Shown here one piece after another: positions 35,783-47,215 of a DNA stretch of 64,000 bases (positions within the stretch are counted from its first letter, which is position 1; each line of letters opens with the position of its first letter). The position numbers and the translations under genes are program-made. Source of the DNA: Stomorhina lunata. Its lineage: Eukaryota > Arthropoda > Insecta > Diptera > Rhiniidae. Location: the NCBI GenBank assembly GCA_933228675.1, contig OW121740.1, positions 5,635,501 through 5,699,500 of the forward strand, read 5' to 3'. A model generated the notes under the pieces. That model had not been told where the DNA came from and searched no databases. It saw only the letters and a program-made list of their open reading frames with translations.

Positions 35783-36207
35783 CACTAGTCGACATATTTA
35801 TTCTGACATGCTAGTTGTTTTCTACTTTTCTTATTTCCAGTCCTACGCAATTAAAAAAATAAATTAGAAATATTGAAAATAGTAAAAAATATTGTAATTT
35901 ATATCAAAAGACCTTTCACATTTTAAATGTTTTATATAATTTTTTTTAGTTGAAACTAATAAAGGAAATTTCAGGATTTGGCTTAAGTATTTTGACATAT
36001 TTTAAAAAAGCGCATTTAAAAATTGGGAACTTCAAAGGAGGATACATTTTTGATTAATTTAAACAATTATTATTCATTTTTGTTGACCTTGAAGTTCCCA
36101 ATTTAAATAAGCTCTGTAATAATATGACAAAATACTTAATTGCATAGGACCGGAAATAAAAAAGAAGAAAAACAACTGATATGTCAAAATAAATATGCCA
36201 ACTACTG
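35783..36207. mobile_element. MITE with long inverted repeats and TA target duplication
   Basis: The ends CACTAGTCGACATATTTATT and (reverse complement of the right end) CAGTAGTTGGCATATTTATT are flanked on both sides by TA. The inverted match runs about 70 bases to CCTACGCAATT / CCTATGCAATT, then resumes for another 50 (AAGTATTTTGACATATT ... TTGGGAACTTCAA) after about 130 extra bases present only in the left arm. It has no coding capacity. Long TIRs with a TA duplication fit a Tc1/mariner-type nonautonomous element; the family name is inference. Confidence 0.8.
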
Positions 36208-37149
36208 TATATATATTTTTTTATATTCAAAACTAAAAAATATATAGATTTATTTTTGCTAAAAAATAATTTTATAAACGATAACTTTATATCTACAAAA
36301 AAAGCATTTAAAATTTTATGATATACATGATAAATATATTTTTGTTCAATTATTATGTTGTTCCTTTAATTAAAAGAAACAATCCAAACTTACTTAAAGT
36401 GTTCCCATACAAAATTTCCAATACAAATTTTTGTTTTTTGAGTAACTTCGGACTGTTTTAGGTAGTTTCGTTAGAGTACGGGGACAAACATAATATGTTT
36501 GTACACGTTTGTGTAAGTTTGGGTTGTTTCTTTAGAGCAAATGAATACACATAATATGATATACAATTTTAGGTCTGTTACTGTAAGTTTTGGGTAAATT
36601 TGGACTGTTTTGGGTAGTTTTGTTGTTTTGTAACATTTTAAAAAATATATCCTTATACGCTTTGTTCAATGTAAAGGTGTGATGAATTAGTAAGAGTATT
36701 TTATTCGGATGTCTCGAATCATATGAACCCCTTGTTTTGAAAGTATATTAAGTCCATTTTTTAATTAAGATATAAAGGGTTTTGCGTTTTAGTGTTTTTA
36801 AAAATATAGGTGACCAATATATCTTAAGTATATCTTAAGTTTTGATCAGAACCTATCAAATTTTTTCTTTTATAATATAAATTTATAAAAACCATTTGGA
36901 AATGCGTTTTTTAGCGGGTTGAATGGACTTATACCACTTTCAAAACAAACATTTACAAATATTCATTTTTTGAATTGAAAAATGCATGGGACTTAATCCA
37001 CTTTCAAAACAAATAAAATTTTAATTTTTGGTTTTGTATGAAAAGTTTTTACATTTGAATTGAAAAATGTATGCGACTTAATCCACTTTCAAAACAAATA
37101 AAACGAAACATTTTGTTTCAAAAAATTTTGTCAAACATTTTTCATTGCA
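36208..37149. repeat. AT-rich DNA with repeated GGACTTAATCCACTTTCAAA motif
   Basis: A motif close to GACTTAATCCACTTTCAAAACAA occurs in direct orientation at about 36927, 36990 and 37078, and inverted (TTGTTTTGAAAGTATATTAAGTCC) at about 36733. Near 36420-36630 TTTGGGT(A/T)GTTT-like stretches recur. No gene is recognised. Confidence 0.55.
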
Positions 37150-37965
37150 AAATTATAAAATTATATAAAAAGTAAATTTTTGAAGAATTTCCTATAAATA
37201 GTAAATTTTTGAAAAATTTCCTATAAAAAGTAAATTTTTGAAAAATTTCCTATAAAAAGTAAAATTTTGGAAAATTTCCTATAAAAAGTAAATTTTTGCA
37301 AAATTTCCTATAAAAAGTAAATTTTTGAAAAATTTCCTATAAAAAGTAAATTTTTGAAAAATTTCCTATAAAAAGTAAATTTTTGAAAAATTTCCTATAA
37401 AAAGTAAATTTTTGAAAAATTTCCTATAAAAAGTAAATTTTTGAAAAATTTCCTATAAAAAGTAAATTTTTGAAAAATTTCCTATAAAAAGTAAATTTTT
37501 GAAAAATTTCGTATAAAAAATAAATTTTTAAAAAATTTTCTATAAAAAGTAAAATTTTGAAAAATTTCCTTTAAAAAGTAAATTTTTGAAAAATTTCCTA
37601 TAAAAAGTAAATTTTTGAAAAATTTCCTATAAAAAGTAAATTTTTGAAAAATTTCCTATAAAAAGTAAATTTTTGAAAATTTCCTATAAAAAGTAAATTT
37701 TTGAAAAATTTCCTATAAAAAGTAAATTTTTGAAAAATTTCCTATAAAAAGTAAATTTTTGAAAAATTTCCTATAAAAAGAAAATTTTTGAAAAATTTCC
37801 TATAAAAAGTAAATTTTTGAAAAATTTCCTATAAAAAGTAAATTTTTGAAAAATTTCCTATAAAAAGTTAATTTTTGAAAAATTTCCTATAAAAAGTAAA
37901 TTTTTGAAAAATTTCCTATAAAAAGTAAATTTTTGAAAAATGTCCTATAAAAAGTAAATTTTTAG
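37150..37965 (+). repeat. 29-bp satellite array 5
   Basis: About 27 copies of GTAAATTTTTGAAAAA followed by TTTCCTATAAAAA. The first 21 bases are a near-palindrome around a central G with one mismatch. Copies are very uniform, with rare substitutions. Its reverse complement differs from the unit of array 6 at one base (CC against AC). Confidence 0.95.
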
Positions 37966-38013
37966 TTGCATAAAACTTTACTGCACTAAATTTAGTTGTC
38001 GATAGCTATTATC

Positions 38014-38925
38014 ATTTGAAATTTATCAACATTTAAGTCTCTGACTAGGCGGGGTTATATGAGAGCTATAATCAAATGTAGACGAATTTTGTCTGATATT
38101 CGTAAATTCTTTAAGAAATCAGGAATAACTTTGTTAAATTTTGTTGCTCTACCTCTTTTTGTTTGATTTAAGGGAGCTATTATCAAATGTAAACCAATTT
38201 GGTCCAATTTAAACACAAAACTTTTCCAATATTATCGCCGTATGTTGTTGTCTTAGCTCCTTTCGTCCAGGCTCTATCGTGTTTTCGTCAAGGCCCTATA
38301 GTGTTTTCAACAGATCTCAGACAGGCGGTCATCGCTCAAACGTCATAGAATTTTTTATAGAAAATTTTCCAGTATAATTGTTTTTTTTTAATTTTTTTAT
38401 TTAAAATGTTTTCATTTACTGAAAATTTTGTTTATTGAATACTTTTTGATTATTAATTTTTTTTAGAAAATTTTCCGTTATTATTTTTTTTTATTTTCAT
38501 TCTTTCTACTTAAAAATTCCTAGAAAATATTGTGTGGCACCTACCATCGTCCTTATGTCATCATGTCATTATCACTATACGACAGAATTTTGAGATTTTT
38601 ACACCTTATATTTGGCGTATAGAGCAAAACATCACAAAAAGTCTGTTTTGAAGGATATAGAACAAAACAGACACTATTTATCTCAGAAACTGGACGTGAT
38701 AGCCGAAAACTTATTGCAGATTTGAAAAATTTAGGGTCGAAAATTTAAAGTGGCGTCATTTACTCAAAATGTGTAAAATGGCGGATAGAGTACGTAAACA
38801 AGACGATTTGTGTCCACATCTAATTTAACCTCAAAAAGTTGGTATTCTAAGCTCATTTATTTGACTCACTTGGATTTAATGACATTAGTCCGTTCGCAAT
38901 TTTTAAGATAATTTGTGTCAACAAA
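38014..38925 (+). mobile_element. Dispersed repeat, left copy of an inverted pair
   Basis: It runs from AAATTTATCAACATTTAAG through GGCGGGGTTATATGAGAGC, TCCTTTCGTCCAGGCTCTAT and ACAGGCGGTCATCGC to TAATGACATTAGTCCGTTCG. Nearly all of it is matched in reverse complement at 41860-42524. It has about 230 extra bases (about 38580-38810) missing from the other copy. It has no coding capacity, and shares the GAGAGCTA...TCAAATGT motif with the family at 11.6, 23.4 and 62.7 kb. Confidence 0.82.
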
Positions 38926-39664
38926 TTTAATTTTTTAACTCATGATTTATGATAGAATTGTTACGTTTGGGTGCGAACGTCTACATATGTATATTATAAT
39001 AATATGTATGTTCATGTATCCTCAAACTATTCAAAATTGAGTAAAAGCCTTTTATTAGCAAGATTTATTAAGAATATTATGTACAAGCTTGTGTCCTTAC
39101 ACGACCAAAGCCGGTTCTTAACATTCCAATATTTTTTTCTTATAGTGATCGCAGATTAATTTTTTGGATGTTTCATATATTTTTATTTTCATTTCAAGGT
39201 TTTTGAAATGAAAACTTTACTAATTTGTTATAGGCAAATAGAAATATTTCATTTTTTGTTTAAATGTAATTTAATTTAAGAACAAGAAAAAATCTAAAAA
39301 TCAGCTGCCAGGAAATGTAAACATAAATTACAAGAACGTTTTTTGGCTATTGTCATAAGATTTTGTTAAAATCTATTAATATATTTATCTAAATAAATGT
39401 TTAGCAAATAAAAATCATAAAAGATTATTACATTTTTGAAACATAAAGACAATATAATATATTATAGATATAAACAAAGGCCATTTGTTGTGACACTTCT
39501 CAGGTATTCATGAACGATATAATAATATACAAAAAATTAATAAGGGTGAAAGTCTTGCTTTCGAAAAAATCAAAATGTTAAATAGATGTAGCGTATAGAA
39601 ATATCAGTCTTAAAGCTTCAAATAAAAAAAATCCTAAGAAGGTTGGTTTCCTTAAGAAACCATA
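38926..39664. other. AT-rich stretch between repeats, no gene recognised
   Basis: A 62-codon frame at 38971-39159 has no recognisable domain. The rest is unremarkable AT-rich DNA. Confidence 0.4.
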
Positions 39665-41640
39665 ACATAAAAGTTCTTTTATAGTAAATTTTTCAAAAAT
39701 TTACTTTTAATAGCAAATTTTTAAAAAATTCCCTTTTTAATGTAAATTTTCCAAAAATTTACTTTTTTTATAATAAATTTTTCAAAAATTTACTTTTTAT
39801 AGTAAATTTTTTTAAAAATTTACTTTTTATAGTAAATTTTTTTAAAAATTTACTTTTTATAGTAAATTTTTTAAAAATTTACTTTTTATAGTGAATTTTT
39901 AAAAAATTTACTTTTTATAGTAAATTTTTCAAAAATTTACTTTTTATAGTAAATTTTTCAAAAATTTACTTTTTATAGTAAATTTTTCAAAAATTTACTT
40001 TTTATAGTAAATTTTTCAAAAATTTACTTTTTATAGTAAATTTTTCAAAAATTTACTTTTTATAGTAAATTTTTCAAAAATTTACTTTTTATAGTAAATT
40101 TTTCAAAAATTTACTTTTTATAGTAAATTTTTCAAAAATTTACTTTTTATAGTAAATTTTTCAAAAATTTACTTTTTATAGTAAATTTTTCAAAAATTTA
40201 CTTTTTATAGTAAATTTTTCAAAAATTTACTTTTTATAGTAAATTTTTCAAAAATTTACTTTTTATAGTAAATTTTTCAAAAATTTACTTTTTATAGTAA
40301 ATTTTTCAAAAATTTACTTTTTATAGTAAATTTTTCAAAAATTTACTTTTTATAGTAAATTTTTCAAAAATTTACTTTTTATAGTAAATTTTTCAAAAAT
40401 TTACTTTTTATAGTAAATTTTTCAAAAATTTACTTTTTATAGTAAATTTTTCAAAAATTTACTTTTTATAGTAAATTTTTCAAAAATTTACTTTTTATAG
40501 TAAATTTTTCAAAAATTTACTTTTTATAGTAAATTTTTCAAAAATTTACTTTTTATAGTAAATTTTTCAAAAATTTACTTTTTATAGTAAATTTTTCAAA
40601 AATTTACTTTTTATAGTAAATTTTTCAAAAATTTACTTTTTATAGTAAATTTTTCAAAAATTTACTTTTTATAGTAAATTTTTCAAAAATTTACTTTTTA
40701 TAGCAAATTTTTCAAAAATTTACTTTTTATAGTAAATTTTTCAAAAATTTACTTTTTATAGTAAATTTTTTAAAAATTTACTTTTTATAGTAAATTTTTC
40801 AAAAATTTACTTTTTATAGTAAATTTTTCAAAAATTTACTTTTTATAGTAAATTTTTCAAAAATTTACTTTTTATAGTAAATTTTACAAAAATTTACTTT
40901 TTAAAGTAAATTTTTCAAAAATTTACTTTTTAAAGTAAATTTTTCAAAAATTTACTTTTTAAAGTAAATTTTTCAAAAATTTACTTTTTAAAGTAAATTT
41001 TTCAAAAATTTACTTTTTAAAGTAAATTTTTCAAAAATTTACTTTTTAAAGTAAATTTTTCAAAAATTTACTTTTTAAAGTAAATTTTTCAAAAATTTAC
41101 TTTTTATAGTACATTTTTCAAAAATTTACTTTTTATAGTAAATTTTTTAAAAATTTATTTTTAAAGTAAATTTTTCAAAAATTTACTTTTTAAAGTAAAT
41201 TTTTCAAAAATTTACTTTTTAAAGTAAATTTTTCAAAAATTTACTTTTTAAAGTAAATTTTTCAAAAATTTCAAAAATTTACTTTTTAAAGTAAATTTTT
41301 CAAAAATTTACTTTTTATAGTAAATTTTTCAAAAATTTACTTTTTATAGTAAATTTTTCAAAAATTTATTTTTATAGTAAATTTTTTTAAAAATTTACTT
41401 TTTATAGTAAATTTTTTAAAAATTTACTTTTTATAGTAAATTTTTCAAAAATTTACTTTTTATAGTAAATTTTTAAAAATTTACTTTTTATAGTTAATTT
41501 TTCAAAAATTTACTTTTTGTAGTAAATTTTTCATAAATTTACTTTTTATAGTAAATTTTTCATAAATTTACTTTTTATAGTAAATTTTTCATAAATTTAC
41601 TTTTTATAGTAAATTTTTCATAAATTTACTTTTTATCATT
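39665..41640 (-). repeat. 29-bp palindromic satellite array 6, about 68 copies
   Basis: The unit is GTAAATTTTTCAAAAATTTAC plus TTTTTATA. The first 21 bases are a perfect 10-bp inverted repeat around one central C. Most copies are identical. A variant with TTTTTAAA in place of TTTTTATA is clustered in consecutive copies at about 40900-41095 and 41160-41290, and a CATAAATTTAC variant ends the array (41530-41635). It is the same satellite as array 5 in the opposite orientation. Confidence 0.96.
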
Positions 41641-41859
41641 TGATTTTAGTTTATACAAAAAAATTAGATTTTGTGATTTTGATTTAGTGATAGCATTTAT
41701 TTGACTATTGACAGGTCAACTATGGACCTATTCCATCAAAATTTGGTGCAGTGATATTTGCTTGTAAAGGCAATATTTCCTCCAAATTTCACAAAAATAT
41801 AAATTTAACTTCGAAATCTCATTTTTGTGAAGTCAAATCTATGGGAGGTAGTAAATTAT
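41641..41859 (-). mobile_element. Part of the right dispersed-repeat copy between satellite and inverted arm
   Basis: Read on the minus strand, the right-hand copy continues past the end of the inverted match through sequence containing GGTCCATAGTTGACCTGTC and into array 6. The left copy has no counterpart. Confidence 0.5.
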
Positions 41860-42524
41860 CTTAAAAGTTGCGAACGGACTAATGTCATTAAATCCAAGTG
41901 AGTCGAATGAATGAGCTTAGAATACCAACTTTTTGAGGTTAAATTAGATGATCTGGACACAAATGGCACATGATGACGTAAGGATGATGGCAGGTGCCAC
42001 ACAATATTTTCTAGATTTTTTTTCAGTAAAAGATTTTTTGTAGAAAGAATGAAAATAAAAAATTTATAACGCAAAATTTTCTAAAAAATATTAAAAATCG
42101 AAAAGCATTCAATAAAGAAAATTTTCAGTAAAAAATTTTTAAATAGAAAAATTAAAAAAAAATATACTGGAAAATTTTCTATAAAAAATTCTATGACGTT
42201 TGAGCGATGACCGCCTGTCTGTCTGAGCTCTATTGAAAGCACTATAAGGCCTTGACAAAAACACGATAGGGCCTGGACGAAAGGAGCGAAGGCAACAAAA
42301 AATGGCGTTAATATTGAACAAATTTTGTGTTCAAATTGGACCAAATTGGTTTACATTTGATAATAGCTGCCATATAAATCAAAAAGAGGTAGAGCAGCAA
42401 AATTTAACAAAGTTATTCCTGATTTCTTAGAAAAATTTAAGAATATCAGAAAAAATCCGTCTACATTTGATTATAGCTAACATATAACCCCGCCCCGTAA
42501 AAGACTTTAATGCTGATAAATTTT
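41860..42524 (-). mobile_element. Dispersed repeat, right copy of an inverted pair
   Basis: Reverse complement of 38014-38925 at high identity by eye, with an internal deletion relative to it. The order on the minus strand is repeat then 29-bp satellite; in the left copy it is satellite then repeat. This suggests a parent element with satellite on both sides or inside. Minus-strand open frames at 41856-42344 are chance frames in this repeat. Confidence 0.82.
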
Positions 42525-44240
42525 ATTTGTTAGGCATATAAATATTTGTTAAAAAACCACTTCTAAGTATACCAAAGAAAAACTTTTTTATTGAAAAATT
42601 AAAAAGTTTCTTAGCATATTTAGGTCATGCATAATAAAAAAGGAGGATTGTACATTTCGATATAGCAGAAATCATAAGCATTACTCTTTCTCATAGTTGG
42701 CATAAAAAGTGGGCAAACTGACAATGTCTGCAGGTTTTATCCAAATGTCATTAAGGGGTAAAAGTGGACATGAATTCTTTCTTTTTCTAAAAGTTTAAGT
42801 GTATTGCACTAGATTGTAAACTAATTACAAATGTTTGTTATTTGTATATTTTTGCAAATTAGCATCGGAAAAACTATTTATAGGTGTGGTTCTAAATGTT
42901 CGAAAAAATGGAACAAGAAAGTAATTTGAATGATATTTATTGGCGTTTAGTTTGTTTATATTCGACTCAAAATAATATGGAAAGCTTTTACTGGAAACTA
43001 TTCAATATTTTCAATAATTTTGAGTATAACAACTGCATATGTTATGTTTTTCAAAATTTTTTTGATCAAATATTATTTATTACAAAAGTTTTAAATAAAA
43101 AATATGCAATATTTGTTTATGAGAAAAATTCAAAATAAAAATTTTTCATACATAAAAAATAAATGTTCACGTCAACAATTAATTGTTTGTAGATTTTTTG
43201 TTTTTGCCTAAAATTTTGGTATCGATAACGGAAATTTAAAAATAAATTTTAGATTAAAAATTTCGAAAAAAAATCTACACAAGATGATATAAAAGGAAAA
43301 ACAAAATTTGTATATAGAAAAAATAAGAGAATTTAAAAAGAAGTAAAATCCCACACAGAAAATTCAAATTTTTAAATTCCAAAATAAAATTATTTGAAAT
43401 AATTTTTTTTAAATGTGGCCTCGCATTTAATGAGTATAAATGTTGAGAAGAAATAAAGAAATCAAATAATAAAGGGAAATTTTGAAAATTAGAAAAAATT
43501 CAGAATTTTCAAAATAAAAAGGAGAGTGCTTAAAATTTACTAATACCCAGAAAATTTTGAACTAATACTACCAGAAATCTTACCAATACTAAAAGAAATA
43601 AAACTAATACCAAAACATTTTGTTTTGGTATTGGGCAATTTTAGAAATTTTCAAACTCAGGTAAGATGAGATGAAAGGAAAATTCGAAAAATTGGGAAAA
43701 AAGAGAGAATGAATAATGGGTTAAAGAGATATTGTTTGGTATTAGGCAAAATTTAATAAATAAAGCTAAATGCAGTGGAAAAGCTAAAAAGCATTGCATG
43801 GTTTGGTATGAAAACCATAAATCTACCCCCCACCGCCTACTCTTAAATTCAAGAGGTGGGTGTTAGGTGGGGGATGGGGAGAAGTTGGCCCATGAACAGC
43901 TGCTTGTTGAGAGTTTAAATGGCTGCATTTTGCTAAAACAGTTGGCCTAGCTAAAGATCAAACGTACCAAAAAACAGCAACAAATTTCAAAAAGTAGAAA
44001 GAAATAAAACAGATTTTATAAAATAAATAAATTTTGAACACATGCGCAAATTGTTTTTTTTTTGTTCTTCAATGTTTCAGCACAAAAACCTATACATTTA
44101 TAAGTTTTCTTCTTCAGTTTCTTGTAGGAAAAAAAAATTTGAAAAAAAAACAGATTTTGAAATACCAACACATACAAAAACATACGCACACAAAAACACA
44201 AAAGCGATCACACTAACACTTTTAGGTCTAGCCACTGAGA
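42525..44240. other. Stretch upstream of Tm1, no gene recognised
   Basis: An 80-codon frame at 42896-43138 is AT-driven in codon use and unrecognised. A rare GC-rich patch lies at 43825-43880 with CCCCCACC facing GGTGGGGG. A TATAAAA match is at 44017-44023 and a CAGCTG E-box near 43898. Both fall within 350 bases of the proposed Tm1 5' exon but could be chance. Confidence 0.4.
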
Positions 44241-44338
44241 TCGCAGCCAGTTGAGTCAACCGTTTGCACACAAATTTTAGTTGAACATCACAATCCGTTC
44301 AAGTCGCGGATAACTCCGATATTTTGTATTTTTATATT
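44241..44338 (+). promoter_or_regulatory. Tm1: Probable Tm1 5' UTR exon and start region (muscle form)
   Basis: An island of balanced composition (CGCAGCCAGTTGAGTC, CAATCCGTTCAAGTCGCGGA) in otherwise AT-rich DNA ends at a good donor, ATATTGTAAGTAAAAG, with GT at 44339. A noncoding first exon here would splice to the acceptor at 50799-50800 in front of the Tm1 ATG, making a 6.5-kb first intron. This is inference from composition and the splice site; no transcript evidence is available. Confidence 0.4.
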
Positions 44339-46019
44339 GTAAGTAAAAGAAAAAATATTAAAGAATTTTATAAAAAAAGAATAATAACATATGAAAAATA
44401 TTAAAATACTACAAATAAAAATATAAGATTTATAAGAAAATGAAAATTTACTAAAAAAAAGTTCAAGCTAATTCAACCAAAATTCAAATCGAAACTAATT
44501 AACCTTAAAGGATTTTTATTATAATCACGATAAATAAAAAAGTGGCAACCTTGTAATATCCAAATAAAGGCTTTTAAAACCGCTTAAAGTGTTAAAAAAA
44601 TATAACGTCTTTTTTGCTTTAAAAGAAAACAGTGTTATAAAGTGTTGGCATTTAAAATTTTCATAACTCCTTTATACTTCTTATCAGAAAATTTGATTTT
44701 ATGGTTTTAGATCTTAAATTTGAAAATATTTAAAACTTTAGTTAAATTTGAACTTATTATTTCTAAAACCACAGGTAACTAATATTTGTTGTTAAAGAAC
44801 TTAAACTAGTTTCTATTGAGGTTAATCATATTTTTATGTTTTACCAATTTTATGTTAAAAACTAAGACCAAAATTAAGGTAATTGCTGTCATTTTTAATA
44901 TTTTTGATTGGTGGCTCAAAAGAAAACCGCAACTTAAAGTTTAAAGTTACAAAAATATTTAAAGAAAATAAAAAGTTATATGGTTAAATATTTGAATATT
45001 TATTAAGTCAAGCCTAAAGTTAAGCTGGGATTAAAAATTTGAAAATTTTTGGAGTTAAATTTTTTAATTTAAAGAATTCTTCCTTCTTCCTAAGAAATTC
45101 TGGCTTAAAAATTATAAAAAATGGTAATATTTTTAAAATCTAGTGCAATATACTGTTCCCAAAAAATAAATAATTATTAAAAATCTGATTTTAAAAATCT
45201 TAAAAGAAAAATTTTATTGATTGAATTTTTTTAAATGAAAAAATTGTACACCAAAATTTTCAAAATTACTCATTTGAGCCAAGTTGAGCTTAAGACTTAA
45301 GTTAAACAAAATGTTATTTATGAAGATTAAAAAAAAAATGAAAAATTTGAATAGTATTATTGAAAACTTTTTAAATGTTTTATAAAAAATTTTAAATTTC
45401 CTATAAAAATTTGATTTATTTTGATTTTGTTTTCAAATCGTTCGATTTCTGATATATTTTTGACATAATTTTCGGTTAATTCCACCAAAAAAAGGAAAAT
45501 TTGGATTTTAATCCTTTTGACTGATATCTAAATTTCATTTGGTTTGATTTTTTTGTGGAAATGGGGAAAATTATCTCATAAATATATCTGAAATCTATAG
45601 AATTAAAAACCAACGATTTCTATCACATACCGGATAATGTTTTTTTATAAACGAATGTAAATTTTGTATAAAAATACGATGTATCTCTAAGAGCTTTTAT
45701 TAACCCTTTAACCTAAAATGACGAAAGTCGTCAGTAAACATTTTCAAAATCTATTTACATATATTCTTATAACATCCGCACAGAGTTGCATTAAAATTAA
45801 ATAGTCTCCATAGGCTTGGTTTTTGTGAACAAAGGGTTCAATGAACTTTTTCACGGCTTGAAAGCTTTCGTTAAAAATTCTCAAACTCTAAATAATGTTT
45901 ATTAGAAATTAAGATTATAATATAAAATTTTATATCGACTCTATCAAAGTATTTATAAGATTTCCATTGCTGTTCCCACAGATATACAGTTTTTGAATGC
46001 TTAACATTAATTTCATTTG
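44339..46019 (+). other. Tm1 intron 1, 5' part
   Basis: AT-rich DNA without recognised coding or repeat structure. Assignment as intron depends on the proposed 5' exon at 44.3 kb. Confidence 0.35.
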
Positions 46020-46679
46020 AAAAGCAATGGCAATACTATATCATAACAAGGGTTGCTACTAAGTTACCCTATCGTGATGAAAAAACGTTACTTTTTTTTA
46101 GAAATATTTTTTTAAAAATATATATATATCTCATCATTACTGAAGCTTTAGGGCTTATATCAGAAAGTCAAAGTTCAAAAACTGGCTTAAAATCTTAATT
46201 TTATTGTCTTGTTTTCAATTTTATATTTGTAGTTTGTGTTTTAATTCTATACAGTTTGAATATTACCAGCTCTGGTCTAGCATTGAAAAAGTGTTACCAT
46301 AAAGTGATTTACTAAAACATCTAAAATGATATACATACATATGTACTTGAAAATATTTAAAAATTCTTTAAAGCGACTCAAGGTTTCAATTTGCAATGTA
46401 AAAGATGAATCATTTTAAATCCAAATGTTTCCGACTTTTAATGTAGTATAAGAATATGGATAAGCTATAGTTTGTTAACGAAAATATTTTAACATTTTAA
46501 ATCCTAAGATTGCCGGCTCTGAATGCACTATGGAAAATTTGAAATTTGACTCTGAATGCAATATAAAAAAATGTTGGAAATGAAAATGTTTCAATAAAAT
46601 ACATAGGAGCAAAAATGTTATTACTTTAACCCATTTTTCGTCTAGTAGTTATTATAATTTCAAGCAATTACAGGTGTTG
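46020..46679. repeat. Scattered copy of the GTTGCTACTAAGTTACC repeat
   Basis: GGGTTGCTACTAAGTTACCC at about 46050 matches the start of the duplicated segments at 47067 and 48913. The remainder is AT-rich DNA without further identifiable features. Confidence 0.5.
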
Positions 46680-46915
46680 GAACCCATTTTTCGCCTAGTG
46701 GTAATAATAATAACCAGCTCTTCCAGACATTGAAACTCTTAGTAACAAATTGTTTATTTCGTATGAGTTTTTTTTATTCTTTTTAAAGGTGCTTAGATAT
46801 TTTTATTTAACTAGGAACAGAAAACTCATAAGAAATAAACAATTTGTTAGTAAGCGTTTTAATGTCTGGAAGATCTGATAATTTTTATTATAATTACCAC
46901 TAGACGAAAAATAAA
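46680..46915. mobile_element. Inverted-repeat element, arms of about 90 bp
   Basis: The left arm, starting CCATTTTTCGCCTAGTGGTAATAATAATAACC and running through CCAGACATTGAAACTC to CGTATGAGTTTT, is matched in reverse by AAAACTCATAAGAAATAAAC ... GTCTGGAAGATC ... ATTACCACTAGACGAAAAAT. About 53 bases separate the arms. Another end-like copy of TTACCACTAGACGAAAAATGG lies at 47248-47270, and one at 46628 in opposite orientation. It has MITE-like structure; I could not settle a target duplication. Confidence 0.7.
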
Positions 46916-46917
46916 AA

Positions 46918-47215
46918 AATATCAAGACGAAGTTTTGATACCCTTTAATAATTACATTTTCAATTAAAATCAATTTTTTTAGTTAAACAAATTCTATTAA
47001 TTTACTGCAAAAACAATGTTAACACTTTATCGGCATTACCATTTTTATTAATCCTATAACTACGATTGCTACTAAGTTACCATATCGCTAAAAAAACACT
47101 CTCGGAAATGACATCAGTGTTGTAAAGCGTCTGTTTTTTTAAGAAAATATATAGTCAAAGACATCAAGTTAATTTAAACATAATTAAGCCAAACTCTATT
47201 GGATTTATAAACAAA
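46918..47215 (+). repeat. Dispersed repeat in Tm1 intron 1, copy A
   Basis: It shares with 48757-49075, in the same orientation, GACGAAGTTTTGATACCCT, AAAAACAATGTTAACACTT, ATTGCTACTAAGTTACCATA, ATCAGTGTTGTAAAGCGT and GACATCAAGTTA. The two copies are 1.84 kb apart and clearly homologous, with small indels. Confidence 0.85.

Noticed and set aside
42896..43138. 80-codon plus-strand frame rich in asparagine, phenylalanine and tyrosine
   Set aside because: Composition follows the AT bias, no family resemblance, no neighbours to support it.
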